Source: Nymphalis io | Taxonomy: Eukaryota > Arthropoda > Insecta > Lepidoptera > Nymphalidae | Length of the DNA stretch: 64,000 nt | Direction of reading: 5' to 3' | Assembly: GCF_905147045.1 (NCBI RefSeq) | Contig: NC_065897.1 | Coordinates: 5,781,001-5,845,000 of the forward strand | In this document: piece after piece, positions 46,546-58,439 of the stretch | Layout of the letters: every line of letters begins with the position of its first letter | How positions within the stretch are numbered: position 1 is the stretch's first letter | Translations under genes and position numbers: made by a program | The notes under the pieces: model-generated | Databases searched by the model: none | What the model saw: only the letters and a program-made list of their open reading frames with translations | What the model was told of the DNA's origin: nothing

Positions 46546-46790
46546 ATGCTGATTACAAGTGGAGTAGCGAGGTTAGCAGTTGGGCCTCGCGCTGCCGTCT
46601 GCACTAGCGTTGAGTGTGGTAGAAGGCTGAGATCACTTCACTCCGCTTTAGAAGAGCTCCACCGAGCCAAGAACCCACACGGGAGAGTACGCTGATGCGT
46701 TATCCGGCCATCACAATGTGTAAGAATCTCATACATACTACATAACTCAGTACATTCTCTAGGGACCCAGGTACCTTTCTGAAGATTTCC
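46546..46790 (+). mobile_element. Probable LINE 3' region (GC-richer block)
   Basis: It contains a 50-codon open frame (MLITSGVARLAVGPRAAV...) and the sequence GATGCGTTATCCGGCCATCA. I associate it loosely with R1-type LINE 3' ends. A small host exon cannot be excluded. Confidence 0.3.
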
Positions 46791-47627
46791 CTGACTTAGA
46801 AAAAATTAGGTTGATTTTTGTACTTTTTAATGCTTTTTTTGAATGAAGTATGGGCAAATGACTACTTGCCTAAAATAAAAATAAAAAACTATGTAGAAGA
46901 TAGACGTACGATAACGACACATTTATATATAGTCTTCCTAAACGGCTAAAGGTATTAGTTTGAGAAGCCTCATTAAGAATACCCTTATTGTGCAGTGTAA
47001 GTAGACGAGTTAAGCTCTTAAGGCGCACGGTAAGCTTATACTATGTAACTTTTATATACAACATGCGTCACCAGACAGTTATAATGATTAGAAAATCAAT
47101 AAATATTCCAAAGAAATAATTTTATCATTATCAAATACAAAATCAAAATCCTTATTCACGAGTATTACACTATTGATTGACAAATAAAATAATCCATTAA
47201 ATCACTAATTTTATCAAATTCAATTCAATTCTAATCTTTAAATTTTGGAAGAATTATTATTAAATAACTAAATTGAAAAATTGAATCGGTATATATTTCA
47301 GTGACTCGGTTAGTTTATAAATTTACACAATTTGTAGTTCCAGATTCGAATCCCAGGTCAGGAAGGTGAAAAGTTATCGGGTTTATCTACGGTTATAGGT
47401 TTTTTTCTCTTAAGGCAATCAAATTATCAGAAGTGCTGGTGTGACGGATGTGTTAGTTGGTCCTGGGCCTAATCTTTCTCCAGGCCTGTTGAACAACCAT
47501 TCTATTGGACTAAGTGAAGGAATGAAGTAAGTAGTTAGTTGTGTTTGTGTCTACAGTTCTGCCCTATAATACGTATAGTAGAATTTTTTGGTTTGAATTA
47601 ATATTATAATTTAATTATAATTTATGT
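46791..47627. other. AT-rich DNA with a possible tRNA-SINE remnant
   Basis: 47330-47540 has a box B-like AGATTCGAATCCC followed by AGGTCAGGAAGGTGAAAAG, possibly an old SINE3 relative. The rest is featureless. Confidence 0.3.
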
Positions 47628-47639
47628 ATTTAATTATCT

Positions 47640-49122
47640 AGCATGCGCTAAGCAAAATGAAAAAAGGTAAAGCCTCTGGTGAGGCCGGGGTGCATGTCGA
47701 AATGTTGCAGGCAGGTGGAAAACCTATACTTGAAGTCCTTGTAAAACTTTTTAACGAAATTCTCCTACAGGGTTCTACACCCGGTCAATGGAAGAATGCG
47801 ATTGTCACGATACTTTATAAGGAAGGCGACAAAACAAAACTGATAAATTACCGTCCAATAAGCCTTCTCTCTCAGGTCTACAAACTGTTCGCTAAAGTCC
47901 TGTGTCACCGACTCGCTAACACCCTCGACGAATACCAACCTATCGAGCAAGCTGGCTTCCGGAGTGGATACTCAACTATGGACCACATCCATACTGTCAA
48001 GCAGCTAATGGAGAAATGCAATGAGTATAACCGACCCCTGTGCTTTGCCTTCGTTGATTACGAGAAGGCTTTCGACAGTGTCGAACATTGGGCCGTGTTT
48101 CAATCTCTCCATCGCTGCGGTATTGACAAGCGATACGTAGATATCCTTCGAGAGCTGTACAAATTCACGACTATGCAGGTGCGCATGCACAAAAACACCA
48201 ACCTCGTGTCTGTTGACAGAGGGGTCCGACAAGGCGATAACCTCTCGCCGAAACTCTTCAACACCGTCTTAGAAGATCTGTTGAAGACGCTGGATTGGAG
48301 GGAGAGAGGTATCAATATAAACGGAATACGCATGACGCTCCTTAGGTTCGTGGACGACTTGATTCTTGTCGCCGAGAGCACCAAAGGACTTTAACTTATG
48401 CTAGCAGATCTGCAAGAAGTTTCACTGAGGATCGGCCTGAGGATGAACATGTCCAAGACCAAAATCATGACTAATCGCCACATAAGTGCACCTAGCATAA
48501 TCGTAGGTAAGGACACCGTACAGGTGGTCAGCGATTATATCTATCTTGAAAATCGCTTATCATTTGATCAGAAATTTCAAATACAGGAGATCGAACGACG
48601 CATTGGATTAGGGTGGGCTGCTTTTGGAAAGCTCGAAGATACGTTGACATCCAAACTCCCACAATGCCTCAAGACCAAGGTGTTTAACCAATGTGTCTTG
48701 TCTATACTCACCTACGGTGCCGAAACATGGACGCTTACTAAGCATAACATGCACAAAATAAAAGTGGCACAAAGAGCGATGGAGCGTGCTATGCTAGTCA
48801 TCTCACTCGTTGATCGTGTACCAAACGCAGAAATCCGACGAAGGACAAAAGTCGAAGATATTGGGAAGCGTATCACGAGGTTAAAGTGGAGATGGGCTGG
48901 ACACTTGGCCAGACGAGAAGACGGAAGGTGGACTAAAGTCGTCACGGAGTGGTGGCCTAGAGAAGCAAAAAGGCCAGTGGGCAGACCACCCGACCGATGG
49001 TCAGACGATTTCAGGAAGATGGCGGGTGCTCAATGGATGCGACTAGCACAGGACTGGGAGAACTGGCACGCCTGTGAGGAGGCCTATGTCCAGCAGTGGA
49101 TTAATGTGGGCTGAATATGATG
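47640..49122 (+). mobile_element. 5'-truncated RTE-clade LINE with 12-bp target duplication
   Basis: ATTTAATTATCT flanks it at 47628-47639 and 49123-49134. The body is RT and C-terminus only. The tail is a short ATGATG-type repeat. It is related to, but clearly distinct from, the 19886-23049 family. Confidence 0.9.
47643..49114 (+). pseudogene. RTE reverse-transcriptase ORF with a stop and FVDD active site
   Basis: Opens HALSKMKKGKASGEAGVHV, then NYRPISLLSQVYKLF, CFAFVDYEKAFDSVEH, RGVRQGDNLSPKLF and LLRFVDDLILVAES, where family members have FADD. A TAA at 48392-48394 follows, then a second open stretch to 49114 with YGAETWTLTKH, WAGHLARRED and VGRPPDRW. The Ala-to-Val change and the stop make it inactive. 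Confidence 0.88.
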
Positions 49123-49222
49123 ATTTAATTATCTGGTTCAATAACTGGATGTTTCATTTATCTAAATAAAAATTATGTTTTCTCCAACATTTTTAACTTA
49201 TAATTTTAAGTTTTTTTTTGTA

Positions 49223-49228
49223 TTTATT
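49223..49228 (-). terminator. Candidate poly(A) signal of the lipase-like gene
   Basis: AATAAA on the minus strand about 185 nt after the stop codon at 49412-49414. Distance and strand fit, but nothing else supports it. Confidence 0.3.
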
Positions 49229-49411
49229 TCATCTAAGCACGTATCCGTAAGATAAGAAAGAGCTAAAATACTGTTTTAGCTATATGTAAATAAAAAGAAA
49301 AAGTTCAAAAAAATATTTAATTTAGACGAGACAATTAAATACAGCCGACCTTAATAAAATATATATACAAAGCTTGGTTTGGTGAATAGTCACAAAGTGT
49401 TGTGCCATCCA

Positions 49412-52400
49412 TTAGAAGGGGTATGTTCTTCTGGTATTAACACGGAACATTCCAGACCTAAAAACAAATAATAATTTTATTATAAATGTTTCTATACTAA
49501 ATATTTTAAATAAATAATATAACATACCCAAGTTTGTTAAAATCGTTATTTCCCATCGGGAGAGTGTAGCCACGACAAGTGTTCAGTGTAACTTGGAGCC
49601 AATTTCCACATTGATTTCCGAGTAAATGATTATTGGTGAGTGTGGCAACGAACACTTCCCACGCACGGTTGTGACTACAGTAATTGTTAAGGAAACAGCC
49701 AGGCTGTCCAGTTCCACCGTTGACAAAGAAGTCTACATCACCAACAGGGTCACCAATACCATGGCCCAAAACACCAACAGCATCGGTGTGAATAACTTCC
49801 ACATAATTAGCATCATTACTGTTCAGACGTTGAGAGTTGCTTCCCCAACTCTGTGCAGCTGGACTCAGTCCTAAAATAATGTTATTATTGATTTAAGTGA
49901 ACAGTTGCACAAGGGAAGTAATTCTTAGTTTTCAAGGTTCCAATGTAAGAAATATTAACCACTTCTTAAGTGGTTAATATTTCTTACAGGGTTAATATAT
50001 GGACAGTTATGACTTACGAGTATAAATTGTTAATGAAAAAATACTTTAACATTTATAGTTACAAAAACCATTTTAATTATTATTATGATTAATATAAGAT
50101 TGATAATACATGGGAAACTGTTTTGACTAAATTCAAATTTAAATAAAATTAGTCTCTTGAATTTTTAAATATAAATTATATATTTTAATTATACCAGTTA
50201 TTCTTGCGACTTTTCCATCGAGAATCCTTCCAGCAAAACCGACGATATGAGCGCCGAGATCAAAACCGACTAGATGCAAGGAGTTAATAGACACAGCAGT
50301 AACGTCAACTAATTGTTTGATCAAATCAGCCAAGCTGACACCAACACTTGGGACGGCTCCCGCAGCAACAGCGTAAGATTGCGATGCGTACGATGACCAG
50401 TCTACTACAATGACGTTTAAATCTTGATTCCTGAGGAAAGCTGAAAAAGATAAAATATATTAAAAACCATGGCAAAACTCTTGATAGACCATAATTACTC
50501 TATCACAAAATATACTTCTGAATATTCCAAGCGAATATTTACGAGAAATCACTAGTGAGCGATAAGGATATCTTTTGAGTGGTGTACAATAAAGACTGTG
50601 AATAATAATAAATACTTTGTTACGAGCAATACGTCGTTGAGTGATAAAATGAGAAGCTACTTTTATTGCAGGAAAAAATAACGACAACGTTATTTTCCAT
50701 GTTTGCCAGTGCATTGAACATTATATAACGACTAGCATTTTGTAACGTATTTCTGATAGAGGTGACCAATTACTGTCAAGTTGATTTGCACTATGTTTTT
50801 ATGATATAAATAAGAGACTTACCATCCTTGACCGTCGGGTTTAAGGAAGTAGTTACAGATCCTCTATGTCCGTGAACAATGATAGCCGTATTTTTTGAAG
50901 AGATGAGTGGCGCTACAGCTTCTAATGTAATACTATTCTTGTTTATTTCGATAGGATCTCTAGGATTGGTTCTGTAAAAAAAATATTATTAATAGTCATT
51001 TTCCATAGTTATCATCTAGTAAAATTATAAACCTCTATTTACTTTTTTTATAAAATAGGTAGGTGGACGGGCCACCTGATGTTATGTGGTCACCATTACT
51101 CACAGATTGGCACCGTAAGAAATATTAACTATTCCTTACATCGCCAATGCGACACTAACCTTGGGAAATAATATTACTATCTTAGTGCTTGTAGTTTCAC
51201 TACCCAACTTACACTTCCAGACTGGCTTCTATAAAGCTACCAAGTAAGAATAAACAGCTGATAACAATAAATATAAAAATTTAAAACAGCAATCACAATA
51301 TTTTGTATTGATTTTTAAATAAATCATATAAAATAATACGAAATTGCAAAAAAAAATTCAATAAATAAGTTGTGTAATATATTATTTATATCGAAAATTT
51401 AATTTAGAATAATTCTAAAATTAATCTAAAAATTGCTAATAAATCGGCTTTAATTTGTCTTAGAGAAGTTATATTTCGAAACGGTTTTGATTATCTATAA
51501 AAAGTAAACCTCACCTATATATTTTATTTAAAAAAATCTATTTCCATATACTTAAAACCTTAATCTTAATATTAAATAATACTAATAACAAAATAGAAGT
51601 TGTAAAATGGTAAATATGAAACTATTTCTTACCTAGAGTAAATAAAGTATCTGTTAAAGGTTCCTTGCTTTGTTAAAATGGGCTCCGCATGGCATGCTAG
51701 AAAAAAAAACTAGTGTTGTGAAAAGGTCAATGCACTAAGAAACGTTTTTTATAAGCAAAATACACTTATAATATTATAAGCTTGAAAAATAAGGTAGTGT
51801 GTATGTAAAGTTTTGTAACTCTTAATATCGCTGTACTAAGGATTCGTAGAAATTTTAGATGTTTTTTGTTGATGTGTGTTTCAGATAATTTTTAGGCCAA
51901 ATGGATATTACAAGTAGGTATATATTGAAGGTCATTAGCGTAAGAGTAGAATATATATATTACACTGTAACATTGTAAATATTTAGTGATTAATGTACAT
52001 AAGATAATGAGCAAAATATTTTGAATGTCAGTTTAAATAAAAAGTTTTCTTCACATTTTCTTCAAATGCATATGTAATATAAGAAAATAAATTGGAGAAT
52101 ATTAAAATATTTTAATACAATACAGTATTTAAACAAAAACATTAAAATCGTTGTAAATCTATATTACTCATAAACAAACTAATATAAGTAATGGAATTGG
52201 TAATTTTTAAAAATCGGTTAGAGAATAAAAAAAGTAAAATCTCTGTATGCCTAATATATGCCGCGAAAATCTGGAGCTTGATATTCCAGCACGACAAGTT
52301 GGTTAACACAAGAGTGACACCGAACCGAACCGAAACAGCCTGTGAATGTCCCACTGCTGGGCTAAAGGCCTCCTCTCCTCATTTTGAGGAGAAGGTTTGG

Positions 52401-52578
52401 AGCTTATTCCACCACGCTGCTCCAATGCGGGTTGGTGGAAGAGTGACACGAATTTTACCAATTCAGCATATTATTATTGACTATTAATACTATTGATACT
52501 ACAATTATATAAGTTATTTTTTAACATAAATTACTTACCAATGATTGCAGCTGCGAATACCAAAAGTAGTTTGGCCAT
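49412..52578 (-). CDS. Secreted pancreatic-lipase-like protein with exchanged catalytic Ser and Asp (probable pseudoenzyme), 6 exons, 295 aa
   Basis: Exons on the minus strand: 52578-52539, 51696-51633, 50971-50823, 50440-50195, 49870-49528 and 49457-49412. All introns are GT-AG, and phases join to 888 nt (295 aa plus TAA). Residues 1-17 form a signal peptide (MAKLLLVFAAAIIACHA), so the product is secreted. The alpha/beta-hydrolase lipase fold is clear: IIVHGH at 65-70, VIVVDW at 94-99, LHLVGFDLGAHIVGFAGR at 139-156, YVEVIHTDA at 189-197, CSHNRA at 231-236 and a C-terminal GMFRVNT. The nucleophile motif GxSxG reads GFDLG (Asp145 for Ser). The catalytic-acid motif GLDP reads GLSP (Ser169 for Asp). 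His233 is kept. Insect neutral lipases include inactive members such as dipteran yolk proteins, so a binding or storage role is plausible but inferred. Introns 1 and 2 carry SINE2 and SINE1 copies, and intron 4 a SINE1 relic with a perfect hairpin. Confidence 0.9.
49905..50010 (+). mobile_element. SINE1 relic in lipase intron 4
   Basis: GCACAAGGGAAGTAATTCTTAG, GTAAGAAATATTAACCA and the mirrored block resemble the SINE1 centre; an internal inversion created the hairpin at 49944-49988. Confidence 0.45.
49944..49988. repeat. Perfect 21-bp inverted repeat, 3-nt loop, in lipase intron 4
   Basis: The left arm at 49944-49964 begins TGTAAGAAATATTAACCA. The loop is CTT. The right arm at 49968-49988 is its exact complement. 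Confidence 0.85.
51045..51242 (-). mobile_element. SINE1 copy in lipase intron 2
   Basis: TTTATAAAATAGGTAGGTGG through GCCAATGCGACACTAACC keeps SINE1 order in minus orientation (same sense as the lipase gene). Diverged, 5' end missing. Confidence 0.6.
52310..52449 (-). mobile_element. 5'-truncated SINE2 in lipase intron 1, with target duplication
   Basis: AAGAGTGACAC occurs at 52310-52320 and 52439-52449. The insert (52321-52438) carries on the minus strand the last ~100 bp of SINE2 with a GGTTC-type pentamer tail. Confidence 0.88.
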
Positions 52579-52627
52579 TGTCAACGTTCACGACTAAAGA
52601 AAATCTGGCGTTCTTTAAAAATATTAC

Positions 52628-52634
52628 TATTTAT
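52628..52634 (-). promoter_or_regulatory. Possible TATA box of the lipase-like gene
   Basis: ATAAATA on the minus strand, 50 nt upstream of the ATG at 52578. A start site about 30 nt downstream would leave a 5' UTR of roughly 20-25 nt. Such motifs are frequent in AT-rich DNA, so support is positional only. Confidence 0.3.
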
Positions 52635-53505
52635 GTAGTTGCCCAATATCTTCAAATCAAAAAGATTGATAAAATTAATCCGTCATCAAAAGGAACGCTT
52701 TTTCTGATTAATTTACTCTGATTGCATAGAATTGGTTATAGATAAGATAGGTCTATTTTTACAGATATAATAATTTACAAAGGAAAACCATTGCGGCATA
52801 ATCATTAAATTTATTGTATTGTTAGGTGAATATTTGCCGTCTGACAAGTGGAAGGTTTTAATGAAATGCAAGCAAGCAACAAAGTATACTTCACAGTGAC
52901 GACACTCACGTTAGATTTATGTTTTTCCTTTTTATATTATCAAACGGTAAAATAAATGCAAACTTCAACAAAGCCGGCTTGACGTAATATGTCGTTAGGT
53001 TTAATAGACGAGCTCTCTTCGTGACTACTTTTCCTTTGACTAAGCATTTGGAGCTTTTGTGACTTATACCTTATTTGTTTATTTTTTTAAATAATGAAAT
53101 AAAGCAGGTAGGTAAATTTCAAGAAATTATTAACAATTTCTAGAGGTTTGGGATGATAGGTGACAGCCATTGAAACATTATGTTTATCTTGGGTCACACA
53201 TCACAATAAAATGTAAAAATGAGTGAGCCAGTGTAACCCACGGGCAAATGGGCCACCTGATGTTGAGTGGTCACCACCGCCGATAGACACTGGCGATGTA
53301 AGAAATATTAATCATTCCTTACATCGCCAAAGCGCCACCAGCTTTGGAAACGAAGATTTTATGACCCTTCTGTCTGTAGTTTCACTGGTTTACTTATCCT
53401 CCAAGCCGGTACGCAACAATACTAAGTAAGTATTGCTGTTTAGCGGTAGAATATCCGATGAGTGGGTAGTACCTACCCAGACGGGCTTACATAAAGCCCT
53501 TTTTT

Positions 53506-54542
53506 TCGCTGGAAAAACGCATTACGCGTTTCCCCCACGGGAACAGTGGGGGGGTATGTAGGGCTCGCCGATGTCCGAGGCGCCGAGTGCGCCCCGAACA
53601 ACGGTATACGCCCTAAAAAACCAGCGGTACCCTTTCCGTCATAACGAGGAGCGCCACGGGATCGCTTGCACATGCCACCACGATGCTCTGACGGGTGACC
53701 TGCCTATGCAGGCCTTCATTCTCTAGGGGGATTACCAGAGTACTGAGAACCCCCCTAGTCCCGGCGACGCCTATTGCGGCGGAGGGAGAAGGTGCGCATA
53801 GCGCCTCATTCTTTTCCCCGGTCTTCTTCAGCGGAGCAGGTTTGCAGCGGCGTCCTCTTCCCGCTCCCGCTCCGCGGCCTCCTTCTTCGACATCACATTT
53901 TCACAGAAGGAGACCATTTCCGACCAGCACTTCCCGACCAGCGCTTTCGAGCATCGCGTTGATGATGCTCGGCAAGGAGAGGTCTCCGCCGACAACTGCC
54001 GCCAGGGAATGCCTCTGGGGCCCCCACGCAGCACACTCCGTCACGGTGTGTTGCGCCGTGTCGATTGGCGCACCACACTCGTGGCAGGAAGGTGACATTT
54101 CCCGCTGTGCTATCTTGTGCAGGTACTTACCGAAGTAGCCGTGTCCGGTAAGTACCTGCATCAACCTTAAAGAGAGCGTGCCTCGTTTTCTTTTGACCCA
54201 GCGACTCAAAGGAGACGTACCGCCTCCACTAACGCCAGGCCCGCTGTGGGGGACCCCAGATCCTCCTCCCATCGGGCTATCAGGGCTTGCTGGGCTAGAG
54301 CCCTGATCCGCCCAACATCCGCTGACCCTGGACGGTCGCCGCGGTCTCTCGCCTCGGCCCGGAAGCCGTACACCTCTGCAAGCACCTCCGCCTGGAGTTC
54401 CCAGGGCGGATCGCCCGCGATGGGCTCTGCGAAGCGTCCTCGGCATGGCCGCATGGCAGACCTCTTTGAGGGCATGGCTCATGCAGCCCGCCAACTCTTC
54501 CACGCTGGCACCCTCCCTCTGTCCTCCGGAAACCCACCGTTG
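53506..54542 (-). mobile_element. 5'-truncated R1-type LINE inserted in SINE1
   Basis: A T-run at 53506-53513 is the poly(A) tail of a minus-strand element. It holds about 390 bp of 3' UTR and the C-terminal ORF2 region. G+C is far higher than in the surroundings, as in R1/TRAS-type elements. A second piece of the same UTR lies at 24137-24275. Confidence 0.8.
53828..54540 (-). pseudogene. R1-clade ORF2 C-terminus, frameshifted
   Basis: Pieces in three frames follow family order: PPWELQAEVLAEVYGFRAEA and RIRALAQQALIARWEEDLG (54475-54206), then RWVKRKRGTLSLRLMQVLTG, HGYFGKYLHKI and the zinc motif CHECGAPIDTAQHTVTEC (to 53901), then FCENVMSKKEAAERERE (to 53828). The CCHC-like motif after the RT is diagnostic of R1-type LINEs. 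At least two frameshifts make it inactive. Confidence 0.78.
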
Positions 54543-54568
54543 CAACTTGCACAAAACCCTACCACCAA

Positions 54569-55074
54569 GTTAATAAAACATTCAATCGTCCTTGAGATTG
54601 GCCACCATTGCTAAAATACAGTCTTAGTAACCCTTGTCTTGTATTAAAAAATAAATGGTCTATGGCAAATTAATCTAATTTGAAAGAAAATTATTTTGTT
54701 TTTACAAATCGTTTAATATTAAACAAAACACTTTACATTCTAAAACATTTATGATGTTGCAACGGATAGCGATAACAATACATTTACAGAACTCCTCAAA
54801 TTAGATAAAATTATTACAACAGACTCTATACCATACCTATTTGAATTTTTAGCTTCAAGCGTTACTTTATTATTATTATCTTCAAATAAACAATAAATTT
54901 ATTTGAGCGTAGACTAGTTTAAAACCATCGCTGCTTGATTTTATATATAAATCATATGATGATCTTCGAGATTTCTCTTCCCTTTTCTGGACATTGATAT
55001 TCCAATGTAAATGTGTTAAACTCCGCACACAAACACCGATACTGTTGTAAGTGTACACAATAACTTAACCCTTA
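54569..55074. other. AT-rich intergenic DNA
   Basis: Nothing recognised. Confidence 0.35.
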
Positions 55075-55210
55075 TAGTTTAACTTATACCATCAAAACGC
55101 CACCAAACATTGGAACTATGGTGTAAAATTGATATATAGTTCTTCTGACGAGTGATTAGCAGATATTATTGTAAATAGAAAGAACTGATGATTGGGTGGT
55201 ACCAAAGCTA
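55075..55210 (-). mobile_element. Very decayed SINE1 fragment
   Basis: CAAAACGCCACCAAACATTGG and ATGATTGGGTGGTACC match SINE1 in minus orientation. Confidence 0.35.
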
Positions 55211-55255
55211 GTAAGTAGAAAAGATAATTAAAAATATATTATTGAATTTCCACCT

Positions 55256-55445
55256 GCCTCGTTTGTCTATTGGATAGCTCATAAGGCCGCTAATCTCGAG
55301 GTCTTAGGTTAAAGCTATAAACTGGCCAATAAAAAGTTATTAACATTTTCCGTCGACAAATTCCCTGTAGCAGCCTGGAGTCTAGAAGTTGGTAGTGTTT
55401 ATACTCTCGTGCCTCGGAAAGCACATAACACACGTATATAAATGA
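55256..55445 (+). mobile_element. SINE3 copy with degenerate tRNA head
   Basis: GCCTCGTTTGTCTATTGGAT (box A-like), AAAAAGTTATTAACATTTTC, GTAGCAGCCTGGAGTCTAG and CTCGTGCCTCGGAAAGCAC are in SINE3 order. Confidence 0.6.
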
Positions 55446-58439
55446 CAGATTTACAATATAATATATTGTAATTAAACCGATTCCTTTACGATCAAGCGAT
55501 ACTCAATATTACTTTTTTGTCAATGAAAGAAACAAAAAAGAAACTACTTTTTCTGTATTTTATATCTTGATTAGGAATATCAATACAAAAATAATTTTTA
55601 TTTATTGTAAGCCATGTATGTAGCTTTAATTAATTAAGAATATTATATTTGTCCTTTAGTAATCATTATCACTTATCATTAGAAGATTATATAATTTATC
55701 AACATGTTTAATTAATTATAATTAAAGTTACCATTCTGCAAAACATGTTGTCTCATAGATAATATTAATTGAAGGTTTATAAACTTTTTCAAGGTTATAA
55801 TTATTTAAAATCTTGTTTTTTTAACAATAGGAAATTTCTTTTAACAATAGGAAGTTACCTGCTCATCAATGTTATGAAAATAATGCATAAGAGATGGTGT
55901 TTACGTCAGCCCACGCGTGGGATTCGAAGTGGAAATAGGTCATGGAAAATATTGCGTTTGCTTTTGGTGATATTCTATGATAGACTGCCATACTTGTATT
56001 AATAAAAAAATAAGTAATATTATAATATCTAATAATAATTAAGTAACAAATAAAATAAAACTTTTCAAAGACAATGAATAATATAGCATAAATACAAATG
56101 CGGTGATGGACACATGAATGTCACACCTTCATTTTTAATTGTGGTAAGTAAGATATAAATATAAAAAATAGATAATTACGTATCAATACTATTAAATAAG
56201 AAGATTTTGTAATACCTTTATATAAAACCTAACTGGCAAAAGTACTAAACCAATATATTTAAAACTCATAGCAAAATATGCAACACATTGGAGAAGGTTT
56301 ATTGGAAATAAAATTATAATACAAATTGCAATATACAGTTCCACCCGCTTTAAATTTAGACTATTGACATGGCAAGAGTGAATTTCATGTTCGTGTATAA
56401 ATTAAATGTTTTGGATAATTGGAATATAACTATATCTTAAGTGGTTATAAATAATTGTATTTTATCATATCGTGTAATTGATAATATTCAACTTATAAAC
56501 ATTATGAAGGTTAAAGTTTGCAATCTTGATCTTTTACACTGTAGACGTTTAAGTTACCTTAATCATGGATGATGTAAAAAATATTTATGAGAATTACTTA
56601 CTTTGCTTTTGTAAATCTAGCTTAATTTTAGTCAAAGTTTTAATATATTGTGACATAAACAAATAAAACTCAAAATCAGTACACAATATAAGCTGAATTT
56701 AGTAGGTCATTAGTTTATAGTGTGACGCATGAAGCAAGAAATTTGGCAGGATACTCCAATAACTCGTCCAAGTCTTGTAACTTATGAGGGCCACTCACTT
56801 ACTGACCCAAAATTACTTGGCATAGGATATAGAGACACGCAACGTCTTAAGCATTACCTATTTGTCAATATTAAAGTTATGTAACTGAAAATAATACAAT
56901 AACATGCTGTCAATATAAATTTGAAATTATAAATATATACACTAATATAACTTTGAAGTGTGGTTGCTTTGTAAATTTATGTATAGCGCACGTATGAAAA
57001 TGTTTCGACTCTCTTCAACAGCAGGATTTCTTCAGCTGTTGTTATTCGCATACTAGAATATGTAATGGACGTTTAAATTTCTCATCTTTATCGTTTTTTC
57101 GGTATCTGTGGTCTATCATGCGTCTCTCTTTAGCCAAGTTAAACAAATCTGAGTACCAGAAATACTAGAAATCATCAAATCTAATCAAGTAAACCAACTT
57201 AATCAATCTCTAGACTCGGAACCATATTATAATATTCAAGATTCAACTCTTCACTGCCGGAGTCTATTTGTTACTTCCGCGTTGATGTATTGTGAAGAAA
57301 TATGACATCAATTGGTAATGAAGTAGCCTTATAATGGTTTTAACTCATTAAGTTTAAAAAATCCGAATGATTGAATTTTAATATAATATATACATAGACG
57401 TGTCTACAGATTACGGCTGGACTTATCACAGGCCATTAATTTTCAATATTTAAAAACAATAATATTTCAAGTATGGAACCAAATAATTATTATATAAAAT
57501 TAATATATACAGTATATATACTAAGCATCAGAAATGAAATATCTTAAGCGATAAGCACCAAAACAGACATTTTTTTATAAAAATATAAATTATATGAAAT
57601 ATTTTACTGTAATGATTCACAAGGCGGTATAAATATTTAAATCAGCTTAGGGCCCTATAAAAGTTCCTTGGTAGGTCCTGCGTTCTAGTATATGATCATA
57701 ATAATTGTAAGTTCCTTCGATTCTTGATTAAGAAATGTCTATAACTATCGTCTAAGAGCCATCGCACCTGACGATTGCTCTTCAGGTTCAAGCCGATCTG
57801 TTGAAGGATAAATTATAAGCATGAAGTCTCTGACTCCGATTTCTGTTTTTAAATCAAGATATTCTCTTTCAATTTTGCTCTCAGTCGAATTTTATATTTT
57901 CTTGAGTTTTACATTTTATACTCTTTATTTCTCCCTTCTATTTTTAGTAATTATTTTATCTAATAAAAGTTATCGTTTTGGTGCCGTTTGACGTTATAAT
58001 TAAATGAATTAAATAATTAAAAATTTAATTTTTTTTAAAACACTTTAAAATATAAACTACATATTTTATTTCTAAAATATTTAGAATTTTTTAATATATC
58101 ATTCAATTTAATAAATATTTTAAGAAAATGTTCAATAATTATCATAGAACATAAGATAAATAAAAATATATGTATTAAAAAACAGTATTTTTCCATTGTA
58201 AAATTGTTATTGTTTTAATCTTTAGTTTTAGAATATCACTGATAATCTAATATTGATGATGACCAGATTATATTTGTATTCGCGAAAATAATTGTTGCTT
58301 AGGAGATTATCGATTATTTTTCATTAAATGATGATTATTTTCATATAATGACGTCCAAATATTCATATGTCCACATTATTAAATATTAGATGTGTTTATT
58401 ATAAATTTTAATGATATAACTCCCTACTCCCAAAATTCA
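55446..58439. other. AT-rich intergenic DNA
   Basis: About 3 kb in which I recognise no exon or named repeat. Confidence 0.4.

Larger units (their letters stand above)
53236..54568 (-). mobile_element. SINE1 copy split by an R1-type LINE insertion
   Basis: SINE1 runs in minus orientation from 53236 to GGGCTTACATAAAGCCC (to 53505). Its 5' end resumes as CTTGCACAAAACCCTACCACC at 54545-54568. The 14-mers CTTACATAAAGCCC and CTTGCACAAAACCC on the two sides look like a target duplication with three later mutations. Confidence 0.75.

Noticed and set aside
50460..50714. 84-codon minus-strand frame between lipase exons
   Set aside because: It lies entirely within lipase intron 3 and has no relation to the lipase fold.
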